Part shown: positions 25,800-35,344 of the stretch, in pieces
Numbering within the stretch: the first letter of the stretch is position 1
How the letters are laid out: each line of letters starts with the position of its first letter
Assembly: GCA_028708425.1 (NCBI GenBank)
Contig: JAQVYY010000004.1
Span: forward strand, 1 to 64,000
DNA: 64,000 nt
Origin: Bacteroidales bacterium
Lineage (GTDB): Bacteria > Bacteroidota > Bacteroidia > Bacteroidales > Tenuifilaceae
Direction: 5' to 3'
Translations under genes and position numbers: made by a program
The notes under the pieces: model-generated
What the model was told of the DNA's origin: nothing
What the model saw: the letters and a program-made list of their open reading frames with translations, nothing else
The model's database searches: none

Positions 25800-27131
25800 C
25801 TACACCGAACTACCAACCCATTTTTTAGACCTTAGATATAGGTAGGATGTTATGCTGAGCAATCCACCGTAAACCAGTTCAACACCCCAAACAACCTCAA
25901 CTGGAGCTGCAAAAACGATAACCACAACCGCTGTAAACGCTAGGTAAATACTCAGCAAACCAATCTCAATAATAAGCGAAACGTTGGTTTTTCCTGTTCC
26001 CGAAACGCCACTAAAAAGAATGTTCCCAATACCTAACATTACCGATGAAAATGATATGATATAAATAATTGGAATCCCCATATCTATAAGATGCTGATCG
26101 GAGGTATAAATTGATAGTAACTTCTCGGGAATCAATGCGCAAGTGCCCACAATTAGCAATACACTAGAGGTTGACATCAACAGAATTTTCTTAATTATCC
26201 GCATCACATCATCAACATCGCCCTTTCCAATTACGTAGCTAACCAGCGTATTTGTTGCCGAAGCAAATCCCATTATCGGAACCATAAGAATTACGTATAT
26301 TGATCGAACTATATTCGAAACCGCCAGCTCGCTCTCGCCCATCTTCTCTATTATTAAAAAGAAAACGAACCAAACACCAAAGGCAAAAAAGTTCTGCAAC
26401 ATCATCGGTGTGGAAATTCTCAGCAACCGTAAAAGCAATCGGGGGCTAAATACCCTAAATTTAAAAAGTCGATACCTATCGCGGGGTATTTTTGATACGG
26501 TAAATATCAAAAAGGCTACAGAACAGGTAATTTCGGCAATTACCGATGCCAAAGCGGCGCCACTAATACCCATTGCGGGGAGACCAAAGTTTCCAAAAAT
26601 TAGGCCATAATCCTGAAACACATTTACCGCTACCATCACCAAGGTAGTTAAGGTAATTACTTTGGTTTTTCCAATTCCAATATAAAACGCACGAAAAATA
26701 AAGTTTGTATGCGCAAAGAAAATACCCCATATACGATACTGAATAAACTCACTACTGGCATGTTTTATCGCATCTGAATCAACTATCAAATTAAGTATAT
26801 CATAGCCAAACAGCTTAACCACCGTAAAAATCAGCAATGCTAACAGCATCAGAAAGAGGTAACCATGATCAACGGTACGCCCAATGGGCCGAAAAGCACC
26901 TTCGCCAAAACGACGGGCCACAACAATTTGAGTACCTATCCCAAATCCCCACCCAAACATAATTAGCGTCATGTAAAAAAGGCCCCCAATAGCACCACCC
27001 CCAAGCGAAATTTCGCCCAGCTGACCAATAAATGCAGTATCGGTTACATTAATAATATTTTGAGCAATACTCCCAATAATTATTGGGTATGCAATAGCCC
27101 AAATCCTTTTGTATGAAATAGATGAGTTCAA
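25800..27131 (-). CDS. MATE family efflux transporter
   Basis: A 443-residue membrane protein with about 12 hydrophobic segments. The N-terminal IAYPIIIGSIAQNIINVTDTAFIGQLG and the later VARRFGEG are typical of MATE (multidrug and toxin extrusion) exporters, which use a sodium or proton gradient. The frame is open back to a stop codon with no ATG, so the TTG at 27131 (reading MNSSISYKRIW) is taken as the start; family alignment supports it. A TACTTTTG motif at 27170-27177 fits as the -7 element. The substrate cannot be inferred. Confidence 0.87.
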   Translation of the reverse strand: MNSSISYKRIWAIAYPIIIGSIAQNIINVTDTAFIGQLGEISLGGGAIGGLFYMTLIMFGWGFGIGTQIVVARRFGEGAFRPIGRTVDHGYLFLMLLALLIFTVVKLFGYDILNLIVDSDAIKHASSEFIQYRIWGIFFAHTNFIFRAFYIGIGKTKVITLTTLVMVAVNVFQDYGLIFGNFGLPAMGISGAALASVIAEITCSVAFLIFTVSKIPRDRYRLFKFRVFSPRLLLRLLRISTPMMLQNFFAFGVWFVFFLIIEKMGESELAVSNIVRSIYVILMVPIMGFASATNTLVSYVIGKGDVDDVMRIIKKILLMSTSSVLLIVGTCALIPEKLLSIYTSDQHLIDMGIPIIYIISFSSVMLGIGNILFSGVSGTGKTNVSLIIEIGLLSIYLAFTAVVVIVFAAPVEVVWGVELVYGGLLSITSYLYLRSKKWVGSSV

Positions 27132-27169
27132 TTCAAAGCTTATTTAGATGATTCTCTGTAAAATCTCGG

Positions 27170-27177
27170 CAAAAGTA
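27170..27177 (-). promoter_or_regulatory. Candidate -7 element (TACTTTTG) for the MATE gene
   Basis: The minus-strand match to TAnnTTTG is followed by C, 39 bases before the TTG start. Confidence 0.45.
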
Positions 27178-27295
27178 TAAAACATTTTGATGATGTTTGT
27201 ACATAAATTTTACTTAAACAGCATTTGATTTTATCACATTAGTTAGTACTTTCAGCTCGAAAATTTATTTGTAAACCACATTTAATCTCAAAATA

Positions 27296-29089
27296 ATGCT
27301 AACCCTCGATTGGATAATTATTGCCTTATTCTTTACAATTAGTCTAGGCATAGGTATTTACATGAGCAAAAGGGCAGGTAAAAGCACCAGCGATTTTTTT
27401 CTCAGCGGCCGTAATTTGCCATGGTACATTGCAGGTACCAGCATGGTAGCAACCACCTTTGCTGCCGACACTCCATTAGCAGTAACCGAATTAGTAGCCG
27501 AAAGTGGAATAGCCGGAAACTGGCTTTGGTGGAACATGCTTTTTGGAGGCATGCTAACGGTATTCTTTTTTGCTCGCCTATGGCGACGAGCGGATATTTT
27601 AACCGATTGCGAGCTGGTAAGCATTCGCTACTCGGGTGCATCGGCCCGTTTTCTTAGAGGATTTAGAGCGCTTTACATTGGTGTAGTAATGAACGTAGTA
27701 GTTTTAGCATGGGTAAACCTAGCCATGGTAAAAATACTATGGGTAATGTTTCCCGATATAACATTCTTTGGCCATAGCAGCATCTCGTTCCTTGGCATTG
27801 AGTTTTCGGCACATCTACTTTTGGTAGGAATGCTTCTGCTATTCGTATCGCTCTACTCTTCCCTATCGGGCCTTTGGGGGATCAGCCTCACCGATAGTTT
27901 TCAGTTTGTTATTGCCATGGTTGGGTGTATTGCTCTGGCAATTTTTGCCCTTAGGCATCCCGATGTTGGGGGCATGGCAGGGCTTAAAGCCAAGTTACCC
28001 GAATCGGTTTTCTCGTTTTTCCCTACGGTTAGTAGCAAAAGCGACTCCTCGGGAACACAGATGCTAACACTAAGCCTAACCGCTTTTATAACCTACCTTG
28101 GCGTTCAGTGGTGGGCCAGCTGGTACCCAGGTGCTGAGCCAGGTGGCGGTGGATACGTTGCACAACGTATGATGTCGGCAAAAAATGAAAAGCACTCGCT
28201 ACTAGCCACGCTATGGTTTCAAGTTGCCCACGTAGCCTTAAGGCCATGGCCCTGGATAATTGTTGCACTGGTAACCCTTGTTCTGTACCCAGATGCAGCC
28301 GACAAAGGTGCAACGTACATTATGGTTGTAAAAGATATTATGCCTACAGGTTGGCTAGGCCTACTGCTAGCTGCTTTCCTTGCCGCATTCATGTCGACCA
28401 TTGCCTCCCAAATAGTTTGGGGAACATCATACATCGTTAACGATTTTGTAAAACCCTTTATTAAACCCAACGCCACCGAGAAATACTACGTAAAAGTATC
28501 GCGCATAACCACCTTTGTGCTAATGCTCCTTTCGCTAGTTGTTACAACCCAATTCTCGAAAATTAGCGATGCCTGGAGATTTGTACTGGCATGCAGCGGA
28601 GGAATTGGTTTGGTGCTTATCTTAAGATGGTTCTGGTGGCGTATTAACGCTTGGTCTGAGATATCGGCCATGCTAGCACCATTCCTAGTTTACCCATGGC
28701 TTAAACTATACACCGATTTAGAGTTTGAACCCATGCTGCTAATAACCGTATTTGTGGCAACTGCCGTATGGATTTTGGTAACCTATCTCACAAAACCAAC
28801 CGACGAGCAAACCCTAACATCATTTTACCGAAGAATACATCCCGGGGGTATTGGATGGGCTCGCATTGCCAAGAAAAACCCTGATATTGTAGGCGACTCG
28901 GGCTATAAATACCTATGGTACTCGTGGTTTGGCGGGTGCATAACAATTCTTTCTGTTTTATTTGCCACCGGAAAAGTATTACTAGGAGAATACATATACG
29001 CTATCGTTTTGTTTGCCATAGCGTTGTTGGGAATTAGAATAATTATTGTATCTTTACGAAAGCATGGTTGGGAAAAAATTGTAAACTAA
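27296..29089 (+). CDS. Sodium:solute symporter family protein
   Basis: A 597-residue membrane protein of the SSS family (LeuT fold), with about 13 hydrophobic segments. Typical features are the N-terminal SDFFLSGRNLPWYIAGTSMV region and the ATTFAADTPLAVTE segment near the sodium site. A third is FLAAFMSTIASQIVWGTSYIVND near residue 360. Members import sugars, proline, pantothenate, nucleosides or acids with sodium; this branch is not substrate-specific by eye. Monocistronic and divergent from the MATE gene. Confidence 0.87.
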   Translation: MLTLDWIIIALFFTISLGIGIYMSKRAGKSTSDFFLSGRNLPWYIAGTSMVATTFAADTPLAVTELVAESGIAGNWLWWNMLFGGMLTVFFFARLWRRADILTDCELVSIRYSGASARFLRGFRALYIGVVMNVVVLAWVNLAMVKILWVMFPDITFFGHSSISFLGIEFSAHLLLVGMLLLFVSLYSSLSGLWGISLTDSFQFVIAMVGCIALAIFALRHPDVGGMAGLKAKLPESVFSFFPTVSSKSDSSGTQMLTLSLTAFITYLGVQWWASWYPGAEPGGGGYVAQRMMSAKNEKHSLLATLWFQVAHVALRPWPWIIVALVTLVLYPDAADKGATYIMVVKDIMPTGWLGLLLAAFLAAFMSTIASQIVWGTSYIVNDFVKPFIKPNATEKYYVKVSRITTFVLMLLSLVVTTQFSKISDAWRFVLACSGGIGLVLILRWFWWRINAWSEISAMLAPFLVYPWLKLYTDLEFEPMLLITVFVATAVWILVTYLTKPTDEQTLTSFYRRIHPGGIGWARIAKKNPDIVGDSGYKYLWYSWFGGCITILSVLFATGKVLLGEYIYAIVLFAIALLGIRIIIVSLRKHGWEKIVN

Positions 29090-29187
29090 CCTCGTGTTAG
29101 GAACTGCAATAAATGTCAAGCGTAATAGTATAATATTTCGCACTTTTTTTTATACTTGCAATCGTTATATTTAATTCAAGACATTAA

Positions 29188-30108
29188 ATGTTTGAAAAAT
29201 CATACACAAGAAGTGCATTTTATATAGTTATTGCCCTCTTTACTTTATCATTGGCACTTGTTAACACCTCATGTAATGATCGAGGCAATAAGCAAAATAG
29301 TACTTCAGTTGGAAAGGCGTATAAACCCGACAGCCTTTCGTTTTTAATGAAATTTGAAAATTCACTATTCCCCCTACCCTCTCCCTACCTAGTTTCGCAT
29401 TTAATAAAAAATCAGAACATCTCGTTTTACGGTAACCTTACAAACAAACCCGGTAACACGGCACAATACACAACATCATTCAAACAGGCACTTAATTTAG
29501 GGGTTTATGGCACCGACCTTAGCTACACTAACCTATACGAACATACTCCACAGACCATAGCATACCTTAATTCGATAAAAAAACTTACTCAGGAACTAGG
29601 GTTAGGTTCTGCATTCTCACCCAGCTTTTTCGAAAGCATTGAGCGCAATATTGAGCATAAAGACTCGCTACTCGTATTGCTTGGCCAAACGTATAGCAAG
29701 GCTGATAGTTACCTCTGCGAAAGCGATCGTTCCGAAGTTGTAGCACTTATACTCGCTGGCGGGTGGACTGAAAGCATGTACCTATTAAGCCAAATAGCAA
29801 AAGAGACATCAAGCCGGGAGCTAATAACCCGTTTAGGCGAGCAAAAACATCCTCTCGACAACCTGATTGAGGTCCTAACACCACTATACTACAAATCAGA
29901 CGAGTATGCTGAGCTAATCGATAAATTCATCGACCTTGCGTATGAATTCGATGGCATAATATACTCATACTCATACAAAGAGCCGAAAATTGATGTGGAG
30001 AACAAAACAACGTATATAAATAGTCAGTCCAGGGTGATAATATCTGAATATCATCTCGATATCATCAGCAATAAAATTGAAAAAATTCGACAGCTGATTG
30101 TAGAATAG
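29188..30108 (+). CDS. Lipoprotein of unknown function, first gene of an ABC-transporter operon
   Basis: A 306-residue protein with a hydrophobic N-terminus and lipobox LVNTSC (Cys29), so it is probably an outer- or inner-membrane lipoprotein. The rest is mostly helical and has no motif I recognise; local strings include GVYGTDLSYTNLYEHTPQTI and VALILAGGWTESMYLLSQIA. It lies 27 bases upstream of a small secreted protein gene, which in turn lies 31 bases upstream of the large ABC transporter gene, so the three are probably cotranscribed and functionally linked. Confidence 0.75.
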   Translation: MFEKSYTRSAFYIVIALFTLSLALVNTSCNDRGNKQNSTSVGKAYKPDSLSFLMKFENSLFPLPSPYLVSHLIKNQNISFYGNLTNKPGNTAQYTTSFKQALNLGVYGTDLSYTNLYEHTPQTIAYLNSIKKLTQELGLGSAFSPSFFESIERNIEHKDSLLVLLGQTYSKADSYLCESDRSEVVALILAGGWTESMYLLSQIAKETSSRELITRLGEQKHPLDNLIEVLTPLYYKSDEYAELIDKFIDLAYEFDGIIYSYSYKEPKIDVENKTTYINSQSRVIISEYHLDIISNKIEKIRQLIVE

Positions 30109-30135
30109 GGCATATTCTGAACATCAAAAGTTACT

Positions 30136-30561
30136 ATGAGAAAGATTTTAATCATAACATTTAGTATATTCATTCTTTCAGCAGCCCCAAGCCATAAGCT
30201 CTATGCGCAGCTAATGCAGCTGCAACATATTTGTTCGCTTTACTTTTCGCCTGAATACATAACCGATGGGCAGGAATATTTTGCAGAGGTAAAGCCCGAC
30301 CAAAGTATAGAGTTCAGAACAACCTTTTTTGCCCATAACACCTATCGAATTGTAGCCTGTACAAATATTAAACGAAGCGACGTTTTATTCTCGGTGTACG
30401 ACACCGAAAAAAATCTTCTTTTCGCCAACTCAAATTACGATAATACGCCCTACTGGGATTTTCATTTCTCATCAACCGTAACCTGCGTTATACAGGTTGA
30501 TGTTAAAAATCAAAAATTCACACCAGGCTACGTTATGCTTTTAATTGGTTACAAACCCTAA
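30136..30561 (+). CDS. Small secreted protein of unknown function
   Basis: A 141-residue protein with a signal peptide (to about KLYAQ, residue 25). The mature part, about 116 residues, is rich in beta-strand patterns (EYFAEVKPDQSIEFRTTF, DVLFSVYDTEKNLLF) and resembles a small jelly-roll or PPC-like beta-sandwich, but I cannot name a family. It is the middle gene of the three-gene operon with a lipoprotein and a TerB-like/ABCG transporter. It may be a periplasmic partner of that transporter; this is inference. Confidence 0.75.
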   Translation: MRKILIITFSIFILSAAPSHKLYAQLMQLQHICSLYFSPEYITDGQEYFAEVKPDQSIEFRTTFFAHNTYRIVACTNIKRSDVLFSVYDTEKNLLFANSNYDNTPYWDFHFSSTVTCVIQVDVKNQKFTPGYVMLLIGYKP

Positions 30562-30592
30562 AATCACAGCAACATAACCAAAAACTAATTGT

Positions 30593-33500
30593 ATGAGTGA
30601 GTCCATACTTAAAGCTCTAATGCAACTCTTTGCAATAATTGCGCATCCCGAGGATGATAGCAACAGAATGGAGTCTGAAGCTAAATTTGATAGACGTTCG
30701 GTAGTTGAATCGTTTTTGCGACAACAGCTAAACCAAGACTTAGTAAGGGAATACCTTAAAGTTTTTGACTACTACTACGAGCTATACCAAGAGAAACAGA
30801 GCGAAAAAAGCAAAAGCAAAAAACGCACATCATCCAGCTCGGTTCGTGTTTTAAAAATTTGCACTCAAATAAACGAAGAGCTTACGCAACAGCAAAAGAT
30901 TGTTGTGGTGGTTAGGCTCCTCGAATTTGCAAAGGATGCTGACCAAGGGGTTACCGAACAAGAGATGGCCTTTATTTCGACAGTAGCCGAAACTTTCTAT
31001 ATCGATAACAACGAATTCCTCCTAATACATCAGTTTGTTGTCAACAACTTTTACGCAATACCCCAAAACGACCGGATACTCACCATAAACGATAGTATTA
31101 ATTTCGACAAAACCCAAAAACATATATACGCCCCTTCAATACAGGGTGAAATATGCGTGTTTTGGGTTGAATTTGTAAACATATACCTCTTACGATACTC
31201 TGGAAATGAGGAGCTTTACCTTAACAGGCATTTACTAAATAAGGATAAGGTTTTCATTCTTAACAATGGCGCTTCAATTCGAAATCCGAAGATAAGGCCT
31301 ATATACTATAGCGATATTGTAGCCAGGTTTTCACTCGATAAAATTAAGGAACCAATAGATTTTGATGTGGTTAACCTTGAGTACCGATTTAGAGGAGGAA
31401 AAGTTGGCCTTCAGCGAATGAATCTGAACTTTGAGTCGGGGCATCTGGTGGGTATCATGGGAGCCTCTGGCTCTGGAAAAACGACCCTGCTTAATGTACT
31501 AACGGGGTCTGAAACTCCATATAACGGTACCGTTAAGGTAAACGGGATTGATATACATAACCAGGCCGAATTGGCCGAGGGGGTAATTGGATTAGTATCG
31601 CAGGATGATTTGCTTATTGAAGAGCTAACCGTTTTCCAGAATCTATACTACAACGCCAAGCTCTGTTTCGATAACTACTCAAAGAAACAGATTGTAAATG
31701 CAGTAAACGAAACGCTTGTAAACTTAGGGCTTCACGAGATTAAGGATATGGTGGTAGGATCACCCCTAAACAAAAAAATTAGCGGGGGCCAACGTAAACG
31801 ACTAAACATTGCCCTAGAGCTAATTCGCGAACCATCGATTCTTTTTTTAGACGAACCCACTAGCGGGTTAAGCTCTCGCGACTCGGAAAATATCTTGGAT
31901 CTACTAAAAGAGTTAACCCTTAAGGGCAAACTTGTATTCGTTGTCATTCATCAACCCTCATCGGATATCTTTAAGATGTTCGACAAGCTGCTTATACTCG
32001 ATACGGGAGGTTACCTAATTTATAATGGCGACCCCATTGAGTCAATTATATACTTTAAGTCAAAGGTGCAACATGCCAACTGGAATGAAAGTGAGTGCAC
32101 ATCGTGCGGTAACGTTAACCCCGAGCAGGTTTTTAATATTTTAGAAGCCAACGTATTAGACGAATACGGAAACCCAACACGAACACGAAAAACGAGTCCA
32201 GAAGAGTGGTACGATTTTTATAACCAGAGCACTAAAAGAAAAGAGTCTCAAACCGAAATACCCAAAGATTTACCTAAAAATCTTTTTAAAATCCCAGGTT
32301 GGTTTAAACAGCTTAAGGTTTTTGTTGAAAGGGATATTCTTAGCAAGATTGCGAATACCCAGTACATGATAATAAACATACTCGAAGCACCAATACTGGC
32401 ATTTCTGCTCGCTTTTATTATTAAGTACTACAACGTTGACCCAGCCAATAAGTTTGGCTATACCCTAGTAGAGAATAGCAACCTGCCGGTTTACCTATTT
32501 ATGGCGGTAATTGTTGCATTTTTTGTAGGGCTAACCGTTAGTGCTGAGGAAATTATAAAAGATAGAAAAATTCAGAAGCGAGAATCGTTCCTGAACCTGA
32601 GCTGGAGCAGCTACCTATCATCAAAAATGATAATCTTGCTATGCCTTTCGGCGTTTCAATCCTTTGCATTCGTTCTAATTGGAAACTCTATCCTCGAAAT
32701 TAAGGGAATGTTCTTTGAGTACTGGATTGTACTATTCAGCACCTGGTTCTCGGCCAATATGCTAGGTTTACTTATATCGGACAGCTTTAAAACCGTGGTA
32801 ACTATCTACATTCTTATCCCATTCCTGGTTATTCCTCAAATAATTCTGAGCGGAATTATTGTAAAGTACGAGAAGCTAAACCCTGTTATTTCGAACCCCA
32901 ATAGTATCCCAGCATATGGTCAAATTATTGTAGCCCGCTGGGCGTACGAGGCATTGGCTACAAACCAGTACATAAACAACAAGTACCAAAAGCCGTTTTA
33001 CTATCTGGATGAGGCCATGAGCATATCGGACTATAAACGCAACTACTGGCTAACAACGCTTCAAAACAAGGTGACTATTTGCGAGCGCAACCTCAACAAT
33101 GCGGAGAGGGTGGATGATGTTAAAGACGCTCTTCATCTTATACAAAACGAGCTTAATCACGAGGCCAACAGCATTACCGGCTCCCAGTACCCCTTTAAGC
33201 ATATCGACAGGCTAAACATAAACGAACTGACCCCAGCTGTTATTGCCGACTTAAACACCTACCTGGAACAGCTTAGATTGTACTACGTAAAGCTATACAA
33301 CAAGGCAAGTGACAAGAAAGACAGCGTAATAATATCACGTCAAAAAACACCCGAAGAGAAAGAAGATTTTCTAAAGCTAAAACGGGAGCATTTTAACGAA
33401 ACCCTAAGTGAGTTTGTACGAAATTCTACTGAGGTTGAACGCATTATTGAGTACAATGGCAGACTTGTACAAAAAATTGACCCCATTTACCTTTTACCCG

Positions 33501-33694
33501 AAAAGAATTATGGCGGTGCTCACTTTTATGCTCCAGTAAAGCAAGTGTTTGGTCGTTACTTCAACACCATATGGGTAAATACCTTTATTATATGGATATT
33601 CTCAATACTACTGTATATTGCACTGTACTACAGGGTTCTAAAACGCTTGCTCGATTGGCTTGAGAATATTAATTCAAACAAAGAAAGGGACTAG
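30593..33694 (+). CDS. ABCG-type transporter fused to TerB-like and FHA-like domains
   Basis: A 1033-residue half-transporter. Residues about 1-150 resemble a TerB/DjlA-like helical domain (QQKIVVVVRLLEFAKDADQG, VTEQEMAFISTVAETF). Residues about 175-255 look like a small beta domain, possibly FHA-like (YLLRYSGNEELYLNRHLL, GASIRNPKIRPIYYSDI). The ATPase follows: Walker A GASGSGKTT at 290-298, signature SGGQRKR at 397-403, Walker B ILFLDEP with Asp420-Glu421, then a switch His in VVIHQPSSD. The permease part (about 590-1030) has ABCG/ABC2-type helices, with a large charged soluble insertion before the last helix. It is the third gene of an operon with a lipoprotein and a secreted protein. A hairpin overlaps its stop codon. 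The transported substrate is unknown. Confidence 0.87.
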   Translation: MSESILKALMQLFAIIAHPEDDSNRMESEAKFDRRSVVESFLRQQLNQDLVREYLKVFDYYYELYQEKQSEKSKSKKRTSSSSVRVLKICTQINEELTQQQKIVVVVRLLEFAKDADQGVTEQEMAFISTVAETFYIDNNEFLLIHQFVVNNFYAIPQNDRILTINDSINFDKTQKHIYAPSIQGEICVFWVEFVNIYLLRYSGNEELYLNRHLLNKDKVFILNNGASIRNPKIRPIYYSDIVARFSLDKIKEPIDFDVVNLEYRFRGGKVGLQRMNLNFESGHLVGIMGASGSGKTTLLNVLTGSETPYNGTVKVNGIDIHNQAELAEGVIGLVSQDDLLIEELTVFQNLYYNAKLCFDNYSKKQIVNAVNETLVNLGLHEIKDMVVGSPLNKKISGGQRKRLNIALELIREPSILFLDEPTSGLSSRDSENILDLLKELTLKGKLVFVVIHQPSSDIFKMFDKLLILDTGGYLIYNGDPIESIIYFKSKVQHANWNESECTSCGNVNPEQVFNILEANVLDEYGNPTRTRKTSPEEWYDFYNQSTKRKESQTEIPKDLPKNLFKIPGWFKQLKVFVERDILSKIANTQYMIINILEAPILAFLLAFIIKYYNVDPANKFGYTLVENSNLPVYLFMAVIVAFFVGLTVSAEEIIKDRKIQKRESFLNLSWSSYLSSKMIILLCLSAFQSFAFVLIGNSILEIKGMFFEYWIVLFSTWFSANMLGLLISDSFKTVVTIYILIPFLVIPQIILSGIIVKYEKLNPVISNPNSIPAYGQIIVARWAYEALATNQYINNKYQKPFYYLDEAMSISDYKRNYWLTTLQNKVTICERNLNNAERVDDVKDALHLIQNELNHEANSITGSQYPFKHIDRLNINELTPAVIADLNTYLEQLRLYYVKLYNKASDKKDSVIISRQKTPEEKEDFLKLKREHFNETLSEFVRNSTEVERIIEYNGRLVQKIDPIYLLPEKNYGGAHFYAPVKQVFGRYFNTIWVNTFIIWIFSILLYIALYYRVLKRLLDWLENINSNKERD

Positions 33695-33704
33695 CAAGTC
33701 CCTT
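33685..33704 (+). terminator. Terminator overlapping the stop codon of the ABCG-type gene
   Basis: AAGGGACT, loop AGCA, AGTCCCTT, followed by a pyrimidine-rich CTCTCTCTAT tract. The TAG stop (33692-33694) lies in the stem and loop. The tail is not a true T-run, so efficiency is uncertain. Confidence 0.55.
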
Positions 33705-33722
33705 CTCTCTCTATATCTTGGC

Positions 33723-33869
33723 TTAATCCCAATTATTCATTCGAATAACTGGGGTCTCCGACAGCGACTGAATTTCACAACCAATCTAGTTGCCCAAATT
33801 GGGCTCAACTAGGTCGGGGTAACCCGCATTTGCATTCATCTTTAACAAATTTGATGTAATGCGGATTAA
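33723..33869 (+). repeat. Four-hairpin dispersed repeat, copy 8 (full length)
   Basis: It runs from TTAATCCCAATTATTC to AATGCGGATTAA. The left hairpin here has GAATAACTGGGG, with the extended GGGG arm, before TCTCCGACAGC. It lies between convergent genes, ending four bases from the ribH stop codon. Confidence 0.88.
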
Positions 33870-33872
33870 AAG

Positions 33873-34379
33873 TTAGTTGTCTTCCAACTCCTCCATATCG
33901 TTTTGTAAAGCAGCCATTTTAATTGCTGTTACGGCAGCCTCAACACCCTTATTCCCATGTTTACCTCCTGCCCTATCGCTTGCCTGCTCAGGGGTGTTGG
34001 TTGTAAGCAAACCAAAAATAAACGGAATATTGTAGTTCATATTTAGCTCGGCAATGCCCTGCGTTACCCCCTGGCAAACATAGGTGAAATGGGGAGTTTC
34101 GCCCTGTATAACACACCCTAAACAAATTACACCATCCAAATCGGCGTACTCGGCCATAAATTGCCCACCCAAAATAAGTTCGAAGCTACCAGGCACATGC
34201 TTTACCAGGATGTTATTCTCCTTTACACCATGAGCAGTGAGCGTTTCGTACGCTCCCCGCAGTAAGGCGTGGGTAATCTCCGAATTCCAATCTGATACCA
34301 CGATACCAAATTTCATCTTTTTACCCGAGGGCACCTGTGACGAATCGTAATTTGATAAATTTTGGAGGTAAGTTGCCAT
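33873..34379 (-). CDS. ribH: 6,7-dimethyl-8-ribityllumazine synthase
   Basis: A 168-residue enzyme of riboflavin synthesis, joining 5-amino-6-ribitylaminouracil and 3,4-dihydroxy-2-butanone 4-phosphate. Signatures are [13 protein letters not shown] near the N-terminus, PGSFEL at about 63-68, and [22 protein letters not shown], which contains the catalytic His (HF) at about residue 97. Length is normal for the family, which forms pentamers or 60-mers in the cytoplasm. A terminator separates it from the upstream TPR gene on the same strand, so it probably has its own promoter, which I could not see. Confidence 0.95.
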   Translation of the reverse strand: MATYLQNLSNYDSSQVPSGKKMKFGIVVSDWNSEITHALLRGAYETLTAHGVKENNILVKHVPGSFELILGGQFMAEYADLDGVICLGCVIQGETPHFTYVCQGVTQGIAELNMNYNIPFIFGLLTTNTPEQASDRAGGKHGNKGVEAAVTAIKMAALQNDMEELEDN

Positions 34380-34411
34380 AGTATTTTGGTTTTAATTTAT
34401 GTAAAAATAAA

Positions 34412-34439
34412 GAAAACCAACCGGATGGGGTTGGTTTTC
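34412..34439 (-). terminator. Terminator of the YfgM-like TPR gene
   Basis: A perfect 11-bp stem, GAAAACCAACC and GGTTGGTTTTC, with a 6-base loop; on the minus strand it is followed by TTTATTTTTAC. It lies between the TPR gene stop and ribH. Confidence 0.82.
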
Positions 34440-34458
34440 ATGAAAAATATTTTAAATT

Positions 34459-35142
34459 TTATTTTCGGCTAACCCTAGTAATGTACTTCTCTATTTCGCG
34501 AGCCTCGTTTGAAGTACCGTAGTTCTGCTTAATTTGGTTGTAAACTTTTAGTGCCTCGCTATTTTTATCAAGCTCCTCGTAAATTCTACCGGCCTTCATA
34601 AGGAATATTGGCGAAGTAAATTCATTTTTATTGCTTGCTGCTCTTTGGTAATACTTGACCCCTTCCGAAAGGTTGCCCAATTCAACATAGCAATCGCCAA
34701 TGGCACCAAATGCCACCGCGCCAATCATTTTACCTTTGGTGGTAAACTTTTTAAGATACTTAATAGCATCCTCATACTCACCAAGCTGCCTATACGATAT
34801 CCCTGCATAGTAATGAGAAAGGGTTGCGGTTTTTGTGGGTCCGTAGTTATCAATTATATCAATAAAACCCAGGTAATTGCCGTCTCCATATAGTGCCAGG
34901 TTAAACGAGTCTCTCTCAAAATACTGCTCAGCTGCAAATAGCTGCGATTGAGCCTCTTTCTCCATAGGAGCAATATAAAGCCTAGTGTAGCCTAAAAAGG
35001 TGGCAATAATTGCAATAATTGCAATTACAATAATGGTTAAGCTTTTCTGATTATTCTCAATGTACTGCTCTGTTTTGGTTAACGCGTTTTCCAACACTTC
35101 AGCACCAGTTTCTGAATCTCTTTGGTTCTTATCTTTTGCCAT
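34459..35142 (-). CDS. Membrane-anchored TPR protein (YfgM-like)
   Basis: A 227-residue protein. The N-terminal 35 residues are charged, followed by one transmembrane helix (LTIIVIAIIAIIATFLGYTRL, about 35-55), then a TPR region to the C-terminus (ATLSHYYAGISYRQLGEYED, AFGAIGDCYVELGNLSEGV). The topology (inside N-terminus, periplasmic TPRs) matches YfgM/DUF2133-type proteins, which assist secreted proteins after the Sec translocon. It is divergent from recF. Its promoter is not clear. Confidence 0.85.
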   Translation of the reverse strand: MAKDKNQRDSETGAEVLENALTKTEQYIENNQKSLTIIVIAIIAIIATFLGYTRLYIAPMEKEAQSQLFAAEQYFERDSFNLALYGDGNYLGFIDIIDNYGPTKTATLSHYYAGISYRQLGEYEDAIKYLKKFTTKGKMIGAVAFGAIGDCYVELGNLSEGVKYYQRAASNKNEFTSPIFLMKAGRIYEELDKNSEALKVYNQIKQNYGTSNEAREIEKYITRVSRK

Positions 35143-35310
35143 AACAAAAAGTTAAAAAATAGGATTTAGTAATTATCAAATAAAACGCCAATATTACAAA
35201 CCGTAAAAGTAAACTAAATTTATCAGATTATAAATTAGCTTGCGCAAAAGTAATGGTTTTTCGGCAATGGTAAAATATTTACCATTGTTTTTCTTACGCA
35301 ATTTTCTGGT

Positions 35311-35318
35311 TACCTTTG
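35311..35318 (+). promoter_or_regulatory. Candidate -7 element (TACCTTTG) for recF
   Basis: It matches TAnnTTTG, 26 bases before the ATG at 35345. This supports that ATG, since the upstream start at 35240 would lie before the transcript begins. Confidence 0.5.
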
Positions 35319-35344
35319 TAGTTACAAAGTATAAATACCTTAAA

